Below are positions 25,585 through 32,221 of a DNA stretch of 43,380 nucleotides, one piece after another. The first letter of the stretch is position 1. The number at the start of each line of letters is the position of its first letter. Source of the stretch: an uncultured Collinsella sp. (GTDB lineage Bacteria > Actinomycetota > Coriobacteriia > Coriobacteriales > Coriobacteriaceae); contig CATYZI010000017.1 of NCBI GenBank assembly GCA_958415625.1, forward strand, positions 1-43,380, given 5' to 3'. The notes beneath the pieces are model-generated. The model searched no databases, had not been told where the DNA came from, and worked only from the letters and a program-made list of their open reading frames with translations. The position numbers and the translations under genes are program-made.

Positions 25585-26637
25585 ATGAATCCCAGGACTA
25601 AATCTCAAGACATTCGCGACTTGAGCCAAAACGATATTCGCGAGCTCGTGGCCGAACTTGGCCAGCCCGCCTTCCGCGCGAAGCAGCTCATCGAATGGGT
25701 CTTTGAGAAGAACGTTTGTTCGTTTGACGATATGACCAACCTTCCCAAGGCTTTCCGTGAGCAGCTTAAAGAGGCTTTTGCCTTTGATACGCCGACTGAA
25801 CTCACCAAGCAGGTTTCCAAAGATGGCTCGCGCAAGTATCTGCTCGAGTACCACGATGGCATTTCCGTCGAGACTGTCGGCATGCCCCGTCGTAACAAAC
25901 TTTCCGTCTGCGTTTCCACCCAGGCAGGCTGCGGCATGGGCTGCGCCTTTTGCGCTACCGGTCTCAACGGCCTCAAGCGCTCTCTGACCGCTCAAGAGAT
26001 CGTCGACCAGGTGCTTCATGTATCCAACGACTTTGGCGAGCGTGCCACAAGCGTTGTCTTCATGGGCCAGGGCGAGCCGTTTGCCAACTACGACGAGGTT
26101 CTCAAAGCATTGCGTATCCTCAACGACCCCGATGGCATCGGTATCGGCGCTCGTCACCTCACCGTCTCTACCAGCGGCGTTATTCCCGGTATTCGCAAAT
26201 TTGCCGATATCCCCGAGCAGTTCACGCTTGCCGTTTCCCTGCATTCCGCCATCCAATCGACGCGCAATAAGCTCATGCCCGGTGTTAAGAAATACACGCT
26301 GCTTCGCCTTCACGAAGCGCTTCAGCTCTACACCGAGAAGACTGGCCGCCGCCCGACCTATGAGTATGCCATGATCGAAGGCGTCAACGATACGAATCCC
26401 GAGATGCAGGCGCTCTGCGACTTCTGCGAGGGAACGCTGTGCCACGTTAACCTGATTCAGCTTAACGACATCGAGGGCAGCCCGCTCAAGCCGTCGCCGA
26501 TTCATAAGGTTGAGGATCTTCAGCGTCGTCTTGAGTCCCGTGGCATCGAGACCACGATTCGTAACTCCCGTGGTAACGATATTGACGCCGCTTGTGGACA
26601 GCTGAAGCAGCGCTTCAAAGTTCAGAAGAACGCATAG
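25585..26637 (+). CDS. rlmN: Dual-specificity 23S rRNA A2503 / tRNA A37 methyltransferase
   Basis: This radical-SAM enzyme methylates C2 of adenine 2503 in 23S rRNA and A37 of some tRNAs. It has 350 residues. The CxxxCxxC cluster motif is at Cys116-Cys120-Cys123 (CGMGCAFCATG). Further marks are FMGQGEPFANYDEVLKALR, the block LAVSLHSA and the C-terminal RNSRGNDIDAACGQL with the conserved catalytic Cys. The start ATG has GAAAGG upstream. It is followed by its own terminator. Confidence 0.95.
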   Translation: MNPRTKSQDIRDLSQNDIRELVAELGQPAFRAKQLIEWVFEKNVCSFDDMTNLPKAFREQLKEAFAFDTPTELTKQVSKDGSRKYLLEYHDGISVETVGMPRRNKLSVCVSTQAGCGMGCAFCATGLNGLKRSLTAQEIVDQVLHVSNDFGERATSVVFMGQGEPFANYDEVLKALRILNDPDGIGIGARHLTVSTSGVIPGIRKFADIPEQFTLAVSLHSAIQSTRNKLMPGVKKYTLLRLHEALQLYTEKTGRRPTYEYAMIEGVNDTNPEMQALCDFCEGTLCHVNLIQLNDIEGSPLKPSPIHKVEDLQRRLESRGIETTIRNSRGNDIDAACGQLKQRFKVQKNA

Positions 26638-26655
26638 GGGAGTCGCACCCCAATA

Positions 26656-26671
26656 CGTTTCATGTGAAACA
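26656..26671. promoter_or_regulatory. Imperfect parS-like site
   Basis: CGTTTCATGTGAAACA matches the ParB site TGTTTCACGTGAAACA at 14 of 16 positions and keeps the palindromic arms. It lies right after rlmN, about 2.2 kb from the three perfect sites. Binding is not certain. Confidence 0.5.
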
Positions 26672-26674
26672 TCG

Positions 26675-26716
26675 AACGGTCACGGTTGCAGGATATGCAA
26701 CCGTGACCGTTTCATT
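26675..26716 (+). terminator. Terminator of rlmN
   Basis: AACGGTCACGGTTGC pairs with GCAACCGTGACCGTT around a 7-base loop and runs into TTTCATTT on the plus strand. It is a very stable 15-bp stem just past the rlmN stop. Confidence 0.85.
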
Positions 26717-26764
26717 TATCGACCTCAATTTTGGACCAACTGCTACCTTTCCCATTTTTTACGG

Positions 26765-26806
26765 ACAAAATAAAGGGCCCTTGTCTCATGAATCAGACAA
26801 GGGCCC
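26765..26806 (-). terminator. Terminator of the parAB operon
   Basis: GGGCCCTTGTCT pairs with AGACAAGGGCCC (26775-26806) and on the minus strand is followed by TTTATTTTGT. It closes the operon that ends with the small membrane protein gene. Confidence 0.88.
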
Positions 26807-26828
26807 CTCAAAATATGCAGGGTAATTG

Positions 26829-26840
26829 TTAGGTACCTAA
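26829..26840. repeat. Palindrome TTAGGTACCTAA, copy 1
   Basis: This perfect 12-bp palindrome overlaps the stop codon of the small membrane protein gene. An identical copy stands at 30333-30344. The two enclose the AT-rich par/rsmG/jag segment. Possible roles are an operator, a boundary mark or chance; see findings. Confidence 0.6.
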
Positions 26841-27091
26841 TAGCCTACATTTTCCCATTGGTTGCTAACCCAACCTTGATTAATCTTGGGATTCTTCGTT
26901 ACCTGAGCAGTACGCATGGCAACATCTTCTGTCATAACATCCATTTTCTTCTTGGAAGTATCGACGATATCTTGCGCGCTACGAAGCAAACGACCCCGAA
27001 GTTCATCGTCTGTCGCGATCTTATAGCCAGCAAAGGCACCAGCCGCGACAGTCGTCGCCAATGCAATCGCAGTTATAATCTTATTCCTCAT
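26837..27091 (-). CDS. Small membrane or secreted protein downstream of parB
   Basis: This protein of 84 residues has an N-terminal hydrophobic segment (IITAIALATTVAAGAFAGY, about residues 5-23), then a helical, charged region (ELRGRLLRSAQDIVDTSKKKMDVM). The layout resembles YtxH-type small proteins, but I cannot assign it firmly. I start at ATG 27091, which has AGGGGG upstream and overlaps the parB stop by 11 bases, so it is co-translated with parB. Because it overlaps the partition operon, a role linked to the origin or membrane is possible but unproven. Confidence 0.72.
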   Translation of the reverse strand: MRNKIITAIALATTVAAGAFAGYKIATDDELRGRLLRSAQDIVDTSKKKMDVMTEDVAMRTAQVTKNPKINQGWVSNQWENVGY

Positions 27092-27986
27092 CTTGGCCCC
27101 CTTGATCAAACTGAATCATTTCACCAAGAATACGAGAAAGCTCTTCTTCGTCTTTAAACTCAATTTCAATCTTATTCTTTCCACGCGAGCTCTTCACACG
27201 CACGTTGGTATTAAATACCTGGCGAAGCACACGGGCAGCCTTTTTAAAAGACTGAGGCGTTGCAGGCCTCGGCGTCTTAGGCGTCTCTCCGGCAGAAAAC
27301 AATGGAGCAAGATTTTCTGTCGCTCTTACGGAAAGGCCCTCTGCAACAACCTTTTCTGCAAGTCGAATTCGAGCATCCTCATAGGGAACTGCAAGAATCG
27401 CACGTGCATGACCAGCAGTAAGTTTACCCTCAAAAATCATCTGCTGAACTACTTCGGGGAGATCAAGAAGGCGCAACGAATTTGTAATTGCAGAGCGTGA
27501 TTTGCTTACTGCCTTCGACAATGCCTCCTGGGTCATACCGCTGGCATCAATGAGCTGGCGATAGCCCTTAGCCTCTTCGACGGGATTCAGATCAGAACGC
27601 TGAAGGTTTTCGATAAGAGCAAGAGCCAGCATCTCTTCATCATTAACATCTTTAATGATGACAGGCAGCTCCTCAAGACCAGCAAGCTTTGACGCCTGGT
27701 AACGACGCTCACCAGCGATAATCTCATAGCCGTTTCCATGCTTGCGAACCAAGAGCGGCTGCAAAACGCCATGCTCTTGGATTGACTCGCTCAACTCGCG
27801 AAGTTCAGTTTCATTAAAATGAATTCGCGGTTGATTAGGGTTGGGAACGATATCCTCAATAGGTAGTTTTGTTACAGATGCGGCATTTGAAGCAGATACA
27901 GCAGAACCACCGGTCTCGTACTCGGCCTCTGAGACCAAAGCATTGAGTCCACGTCCCAATCCGCCACGTTTCTTTACACTAGGCAC
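27081..27986 (-). CDS. parB: Chromosome partitioning protein ParB
   Basis: This is the parS-binding CTP-dependent clamp that spreads around the origin and loads condensin. It has 301 residues. The N-terminal ParA-contact part is RGGLGRGLNALVSE. The ParB/Spo0J domain includes VPNPNQPRIHFNE and the nucleotide-binding GERRYQASKLAG, then a helix-turn-helix (GMTQEALSKAVSKSRSAITNSLRLL) and a C-terminal dimer domain. The GTG start overlaps the parA stop by 8 bases. Three perfect parS sites lie just upstream of the operon. The gene is AT-richer than most of the window. Confidence 0.95.
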   Translation of the reverse strand: MPSVKKRGGLGRGLNALVSEAEYETGGSAVSASNAASVTKLPIEDIVPNPNQPRIHFNETELRELSESIQEHGVLQPLLVRKHGNGYEIIAGERRYQASKLAGLEELPVIIKDVNDEEMLALALIENLQRSDLNPVEEAKGYRQLIDASGMTQEALSKAVSKSRSAITNSLRLLDLPEVVQQMIFEGKLTAGHARAILAVPYEDARIRLAEKVVAEGLSVRATENLAPLFSAGETPKTPRPATPQSFKKAARVLRQVFNTNVRVKSSRGKNKIEIEFKDEEELSRILGEMIQFDQGGQDEE

Positions 27987-28779
27987 GCTTGATCACCTCT
28001 TTTGCAAGGTTCATATACGCTTTTGCACCCTTATTTTGAGGTGCATAGGTAATTACCGGTTCTCCAAAAGACGGAGCTTCAGAGATTTTAACCGTACGGG
28101 GAATCAGCGTCTTAAACGCCTTATCACCAAAGTACGATTGAACTTCCTCAACAACCTGATTCGACAAAGAAGTACGTGAGTCATACATGGTCATAAGCAC
28201 GCCATAGGTGTCTAAGCCCTTGTTCAGACGTGATTTGACCATCTTCATTGACTCAAGCAGCTTCGTAACGCCCTCGAGTGCGTAATACTCACATTGGATT
28301 GGAATCAAAACGCTATCTGCTGCGGTCAAGGCATTGATAGTAAGCAGGCCGAGCGAAGGAGGACAGTCAATGAAAATAAAATCGAACTCGTCCTGAATCG
28401 GCTCAAGCAAATCTTTGAGGCGGGTTTCACGAGCAATTGCGCTTACGAGCTCAATTTCGGCACCTGCAAGCTGAATCGTAGCTGGAATTACGAATACCTT
28501 TTTGCAATTTGTATCAAGAACAAGCGATTCTGCCGGCACATCATTCAACAATGCATCATAGATGCAGTGATCAAGGTCTTCTTTTTCAATTCCAAATCCA
28601 CTGGTACTGTTTCCCTGCGGATCAAAATCGACAATCAGTGTCTTACGACCCTGCTCACCCAGTGCTGCTGCAAGGTTTACAGCCGTCGTTGACTTACCGA
28701 CGCCGCCTTTTTGATTGATGATTGCAATGATACGCGTGTCTTTTGCGTTCTTAGAACGCTTAACGTCGCGAAATCCCAC
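27979..28779 (-). CDS. parA: Chromosome partitioning ATPase ParA
   Basis: This is the Walker-type ATPase that moves ParB-parS complexes and, in Soj-type members, can act on DnaA. It has 266 residues. The deviant Walker A INQKGGVGKSTTAVNLAAAL with the signature lysine, DFDPQGNSTSGFG, the Walker B IFIDCPPSLGLL and a basic C-terminal surface are present. It starts with GTG, with AGGAGGG 3 bases upstream. It is the first gene of a parA-parB-small protein operon that reads away from rsmG. Having dnaA within 5 kb makes a regulatory link possible. Confidence 0.95.
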   Translation of the reverse strand: MGFRDVKRSKNAKDTRIIAIINQKGGVGKSTTAVNLAAALGEQGRKTLIVDFDPQGNSTSGFGIEKEDLDHCIYDALLNDVPAESLVLDTNCKKVFVIPATIQLAGAEIELVSAIARETRLKDLLEPIQDEFDFIFIDCPPSLGLLTINALTAADSVLIPIQCEYYALEGVTKLLESMKMVKSRLNKGLDTYGVLMTMYDSRTSLSNQVVEEVQSYFGDKAFKTLIPRTVKISEAPSFGEPVITYAPQNKGAKAYMNLAKEVIKRA

Positions 28780-28818
28780 GGTCCCTCCTGGTGTGTATTA
28801 AAGCTGTCAAACGGAGGA

Positions 28819-28834
28819 TGTTTCACGTGAAACA
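28819..28834. promoter_or_regulatory. parS site 1
   Basis: Perfect 16-bp ParB-binding palindrome TGTTTCACGTGAAACA in the gap between parA and rsmG. It lies 39 bp from the next copy. Confidence 0.95.
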
Positions 28835-28857
28835 TTCCGATTCGATATCAACCGCCA

Positions 28858-28873
28858 TGTTTCACGTGAAACA
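28858..28873. promoter_or_regulatory. parS site 2
   Basis: Perfect copy of TGTTTCACGTGAAACA, the middle one of three. Its start is exactly 39 bp from the start of each neighbour. Confidence 0.95.
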
Positions 28874-28896
28874 TTGCAAGTTGTTAATATCCATTA

Positions 28897-28912
28897 TGTT
28901 TCACGTGAAACA
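28897..28912. promoter_or_regulatory. parS site 3
   Basis: Perfect copy of TGTTTCACGTGAAACA ending one base before the rsmG stop codon (on the complementary strand), so ParB binding here may affect the 3' end of the rsmG message. Confidence 0.95.
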
Positions 28913-28913
28913 T

Positions 28914-29651
28914 CTAGGCAAGCGGATTCTTCTTAGCCATGCCATTTGCACGAGGCAATGAAACGGATGCTGGATGACTCTTCTTGAGAACAATGAACTC
29001 CCTGTGGCCCAAGCCCTCAGGCAAATCGATTGCGTCATTAAGAAGCAAAGTGAAGCCGCAAATCATAGCTGCCGACATGCCGGAAACTAGCTCCTCATCC
29101 GAAGGATTACCCTTGGTGATAACAAATAGACCTCCATCCTTGAGGAACGGAGCCGCATACTCAACAAGAATCGGTAGAGGGGCAAGTGCGCGGGCGGTTA
29201 CGACAGAAAACTGCTTCTTATGGCTTCGAGCATATTCTTCAAGGCGATCATGAATCGCATGAGCATGTTTCAACCCAAGAGCATGAACAAAAGAATTGAC
29301 GGCATCAACCTTCTTACCAACAGAGTCAATATAAGTAGCTTTACGATGCGTGGTTATGGTTAATGGAATACCAGGGAAGCCCGCACCTGTTCCCATATCA
29401 AGCAAAGCTCCCTCAGGAGCCTTATTGATATAGGGGAGCAAAACAAGTGAGTCGAGGATATGAAGTACTGCAGCATCTTCTACGTTAAGAATACGGGTAA
29501 GATTGGTTGTCTTATTTGTTTCCAGAACCAAATCCAAATGCTGAATACATTTCCTCAGCTCAACATCAGATACGCTTAAGGAATACTCTTTGCAATAGGA
29601 AGTTAGACGAGTCAACATCTCGTCAGCTTGCTGATCAGTAAGTACTAACAA
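28914..29651 (-). CDS. rsmG: 16S rRNA G527 N7-methyltransferase
   Basis: This SAM-dependent enzyme methylates G527 of 16S rRNA; loss in many bacteria gives low-level streptomycin resistance. It has 245 residues. The SAM site is LLDMGTGAGFPGIPLTI, followed by YIDSVGKKVDAVNSF, VTARALAPLPILVEYAAPFL and GGLFVITKG. The start is unusual: a TTG at 29651 with AAGGAG 6 bases upstream is the only start with a good ribosome site. A start further out at 29699 would lie on the T-run of the preceding terminator. The gene is clearly AT-richer than those further right. Confidence 0.93.
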   Translation of the reverse strand: MLVLTDQQADEMLTRLTSYCKEYSLSVSDVELRKCIQHLDLVLETNKTTNLTRILNVEDAAVLHILDSLVLLPYINKAPEGALLDMGTGAGFPGIPLTITTHRKATYIDSVGKKVDAVNSFVHALGLKHAHAIHDRLEEYARSHKKQFSVVTARALAPLPILVEYAAPFLKDGGLFVITKGNPSDEELVSGMSAAMICGFTLLLNDAIDLPEGLGHREFIVLKKSHPASVSLPRANGMAKKNPLA

Positions 29652-29697
29652 CGAAAGCTCCTTTCTGACAAAAATCAGTGTATTGAGAACTTTTGAC

Positions 29698-29728
29698 AAA
29701 AAAAGGGGACGTGGAAACCACGTCCCCT
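29698..29728 (-). terminator. Terminator of the rpmH-rnpA-yidD-yidC-jag operon
   Basis: GGGGACGTGG-TTT-CCACGTCCCC (29705-29728) followed by seven T on the minus strand, 19 bases past the jag stop. It is a perfect intrinsic terminator. Confidence 0.95.
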
Positions 29729-29747
29729 TAGCATAAGCTCGAGTAGA

Positions 29748-30317
29748 TTATCGAGCAACAATCACCACATGGCGATCAGGGTCAGAACCCTCAGAATGAG
29801 TATCGACGGCATCATTGCCACGAAGTGCAATGTGAACCAGTCGGCGCTCGTAGGCATTCATGGGCGGAAGCGAAACACTCTTATGAGTGCGGATGGCACG
29901 CTCGGCAGCAGACTGAGCCATGGAGGCAACCTTGTCCTGACGGCGGCTCTTGTATCCCTCAACGTCCACTACAACCGGATACCTAAAGCCGAGCTTGCGG
30001 CTCACCAGCAAAGAGAACATAACCTGAAGGGCATCAAGAGTGCGACCATGACGGCCAATGAGAACAGCAAGGTCGGGAGCCGTTACATCCAAAATCAGCT
30101 CGCCCTCGTCGCCCTCATACTCATCGATAGGAGAGTTGGCAGCATCGAAGTGCGAAAGGATGGAACGCAGGATGGAAATCGCGACATCGGCAATGGTGTC
30201 GAGCTCCTCGTCGGTCAGCTCTTCACCGGCCTTGTAGCGCTGTGCAATCTTGGGATAATCGCCCGCGACCTGCGGGGCAACCTCCTCAAGCATATCCTCG
30301 ATGATCTCTTCAGACAT
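29748..30317 (-). CDS. jag: RNA-binding protein Jag / KhpB
   Basis: This protein of 189 residues has an N-terminal Jag-like helical part, a KH domain (DLAVLIGRHGRTLDALQ, the GxxG loop reading GRHG) and an R3H domain (RLVHIALRGND at the end). KhpB with KhpA binds RNAs and affects cell division and cell-wall growth in Firmicutes; here the usual place after yidC is kept. I start at the ATG at 30317 with GGAG 6 bases before it; a TTG 12 bases further out overlaps that site. It is the last gene of the rpmH operon. Confidence 0.93.
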   Translation of the reverse strand: MSEEIIEDMLEEVAPQVAGDYPKIAQRYKAGEELTDEELDTIADVAISILRSILSHFDAANSPIDEYEGDEGELILDVTAPDLAVLIGRHGRTLDALQVMFSLLVSRKLGFRYPVVVDVEGYKSRRQDKVASMAQSAAERAIRTHKSVSLPPMNAYERRLVHIALRGNDAVDTHSEGSDPDRHVVIVAR

Positions 30318-30332
30318 AACGTACTCCAAAAG

Positions 30333-30344
30333 TTAGGTACCTAA
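30333..30344. repeat. Palindrome TTAGGTACCTAA, copy 2
   Basis: Identical to the copy at 26829-26840. This one stands in the short gap between yidC and jag. With its partner it brackets a 3.5-kb segment. Confidence 0.6.
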
Positions 30345-30361
30345 ATAAGATTGATATCCCG

Positions 30362-31132
30362 CTACTTCTTCTTGTGCGGGCGCGGCTTCTTCTCGCGACG
30401 AGTGACCTCAACCTGCAGCGGCGCGTTCTTAAGACGCTCCTCCTCATCGGCCTTCGCCTTGTCGATGACCTTCTGCGTCACAAAAATCTGCTGGATAACC
30501 TGCCAAGCAGACGAGACGTCGTAGTACAGCAGAACACCAACGGGAAGGCTCCAGCCCATCCAAAGCATCATGACCGTCATGACAACGGCCATCATACGCA
30601 TGCTCTGAGCCTGCTGGCCGGTCTGGTTGCGCGACATATAGAGCTGCGGAATCAGGGTCAGGACAGCGAACAGGATCAGGCAGACCAGCGCAGGCAGCGC
30701 GACCATAAAGCCATCGGCAAAGGAGGCACTCGGCGTGGTGGTCAGGTCGGGCAGAATATTAAAGAACGAGAACGTGCCGTCGTTAAAGTAGTCCGGCAGG
30801 TTACGCAGCAGCGTAAACAGGGCGAACAGGACAGGCATCTGGATCAACAGCGGCAGACAACCAGCCATGGGGTTGAACTTGTTCTCGCTGTAGAACTTCT
30901 GCATCTCCTCGGCCTGACGCTGGGGATCGTCGGCATAGCGCTCCTGGATCTCGAGCATCTTAGGCTGCAGCACCTGCATGCGAGCCGTCGACTTGGTCGA
31001 CTTGAGCATAAGCGGCGTCAGCAGCAGACGGATGATGACCACCAGGATGATGATGGACAGGCCCCAGTCGACCGCAAAGGTCTGGATGAGCTTGAGCAGC
31101 TCGAAAAGGATGTTAACGATCCAATCCCACAT
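30362..31132 (-). CDS. yidC: Membrane protein insertase YidC
   Basis: This protein inserts and folds membrane proteins with or without Sec. It has 256 residues. The 60KD_IMP domain begins almost at once, with TM segments WGLSIIILVVIIRLLLTPL, MAGCLPLLIQMPVLFALFTLL, FMVALPALVCLILFAVLTLIP and MMAVVMTVMMLWMGWSLPVGVLLYY. The hydrophilic groove arginine is in VVIIRLLL. The tail is strongly basic (RREKKPRPHKKK), as in forms that bind ribosomes. Unlike many Gram-positive YidC proteins it shows no lipoprotein signal. RBS GGAGG lies upstream. Confidence 0.94.
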   Translation of the reverse strand: MWDWIVNILFELLKLIQTFAVDWGLSIIILVVIIRLLLTPLMLKSTKSTARMQVLQPKMLEIQERYADDPQRQAEEMQKFYSENKFNPMAGCLPLLIQMPVLFALFTLLRNLPDYFNDGTFSFFNILPDLTTTPSASFADGFMVALPALVCLILFAVLTLIPQLYMSRNQTGQQAQSMRMMAVVMTVMMLWMGWSLPVGVLLYYDVSSAWQVIQQIFVTQKVIDKAKADEEERLKNAPLQVEVTRREKKPRPHKKK

Positions 31133-31161
31133 GTAAGTTTTCCTCCGATAGCGAGTGCCCG

Positions 31162-31386
31162 CTAGGGCACAGGGTCATAACCGCCGACGTGCAGGGGATT
31201 GCAGCGAGCGATGCGCCTCACGGCAAGCCAGCAGCCTCTCAAAACACCGTACTTCTCAATCGCCTGGACGGCGTATTGCGAGCACGTTGGGTAATAAATG
31301 CAGGCGTCAGGCAATAAGGGCGAAATAACCTGTTGATATATGCGAATAGGAGCGATGGCAACACGTCGCAAAACGTGATTGCTCAT
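31162..31386 (-). CDS. yidD: Membrane protein insertion efficiency factor YidD
   Basis: This small protein of 74 residues is always near rnpA and yidC. It has an amphipathic start (RRVAIAPIRIYQQVISPLL) and the conserved block CIYYPTCSQYAVQAIEKYG, followed by RCNPLHVGGYDPVP. It associates with the inner face of the membrane. Its ATG overlaps the rnpA stop by 4 bases, so it is translationally coupled. Confidence 0.94.
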   Translation of the reverse strand: MSNHVLRRVAIAPIRIYQQVISPLLPDACIYYPTCSQYAVQAIEKYGVLRGCWLAVRRIARCNPLHVGGYDPVP

Positions 31387-31721
31387 CGCTCCTCCCCGGC
31401 AACGCCGGCGCGTTTCATAAGCGAACGCAATGCATTGTCCATCTCCTGCGGCGAGGAAACCCTCGTCTTGGGAGTTGCGAACAAGATGATGTCATAACCC
31501 GCAACGGGAAATCCGCAGCTGCGGGCGGCCTCGCGCATCACACGCTTAGAACGGTTGCGCACGACAGCACAACCGAGCCGTTTAGCACCAACGAAGGCGA
31601 CCCTTCCGGAGTCGCCTTCGCCAACCGATTCACATATGGTCATTCGAATCAGAGGGTGATTAAAACGACGCCCCTGACTGAACACATGCTCGAAATCTTG
31701 CCGAGACTTAATAGTCTTCAT
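31383..31721 (-). CDS. rnpA: Ribonuclease P protein component
   Basis: This is the protein subunit of RNase P, which matures tRNA 5' ends together with the RNA subunit. It has 112 residues with the basic RNR motif in VVRNRSKRVMREAAR, the start MKTIKSRQDFEHVFSQGRRF, and DIILFATPKT. It lies between rpmH and yidD in the standard origin cluster. Confidence 0.94.
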   Translation of the reverse strand: MKTIKSRQDFEHVFSQGRRFNHPLIRMTICESVGEGDSGRVAFVGAKRLGCAVVRNRSKRVMREAARSCGFPVAGYDIILFATPKTRVSSPQEMDNALRSLMKRAGVAGEER

Positions 31722-31741
31722 GCGAGATGTGTGTATCGCTG

Positions 31742-31876
31742 CTAGACAGTGAGACGCTTGCGGCCCTTGGCGCGACGACGGGCGAGCACGGCACGACCAC
31801 CCTTAGTGGCCATACGGGCACGGAAGCCATGGGTCTTGGCACGCTTACGCTTATTAGGCTGATACGTACGCTTCAT
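31742..31876 (-). CDS. rpmH: 50S ribosomal protein L34
   Basis: This protein of 44 residues starts MKRTYQPNKRKRAKTHGF and ends GRAVLARRRAKGRKRLTV, the highly conserved L34 pattern. The start is the ATG at 31876 with AGGAGGAAC upstream; the longer open frame before it is leader. A hairpin (GTCCGCG...CGCGGAC, 31905-31922) sits in the leader. It is the first gene of the rpmH-rnpA-yidD-yidC-jag operon. Confidence 0.96.
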   Translation of the reverse strand: MKRTYQPNKRKRAKTHGFRARMATKGGRAVLARRRAKGRKRLTV

Positions 31877-31948
31877 CTTAAGTTCCTCCTGCTGCATTTC
31901 GAGTGTCCGCGGGGGCGCGGACGCAGATATAGACACGTGAGCTTGAAG

Positions 31949-31978
31949 ATTGTAGGGAAATCAATGTTCAAATGTCAA
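31949..31978 (-). promoter_or_regulatory. Promoter of the rpmH operon
   Basis: On the minus strand TTGACA (31973-31978) and TACAAT (31949-31954) are 18 bp apart. This is the best sigma-70-type match I saw in the window and suits a highly expressed ribosomal protein gene. Confidence 0.85.
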
Positions 31979-32221
31979 GAAATCAAAGGTAAAAGGTTGC
32001 GCAGTTCACACGGTTCCCCCATAAGCCGAGCTCGATTTAGCGGTGCATGGCAACTTTTCACGATATTTCATCGAGTTTTCAACAGGTCATGTTGGCAATG
32101 TTGAGAACTTTTCGTCCGTTTTCCAAAGTTTTCAACAGGTTTTGAAAAGTTGTCGAAAGATGAGAAACATTGCACGGTGAGCTACTATTTGTTCGAAACC
32201 TTTTGAAAGATTGCGAGCGGC
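31979..32221. other. Left part of oriC (DnaA-box cluster)
   Basis: This non-coding gap between the rpmH promoter and the GHKL gene has two exact TTTTCAACA boxes (32076-32084, 32129-32137) and one variant TTCTCAACA on the other strand (32099-32107). It also holds the 17-mer TTGAAAAGTTGTCGAAA (32142-32158) and CAGGTTTTGAA (32136-32146). The last two recur, the first with one change, in the gap after dnaA. I see no classical TTATCCACA. Some of these may also be sites where DnaA controls its own operon. Confidence 0.7.

Noticed and set aside
28787..28799. TTGACA upstream of parA as its -35 box
   Set aside because: A -10 box at 17 bp distance would fall on the ribosome site and start codon; the real promoter must lie elsewhere in the parS gap.
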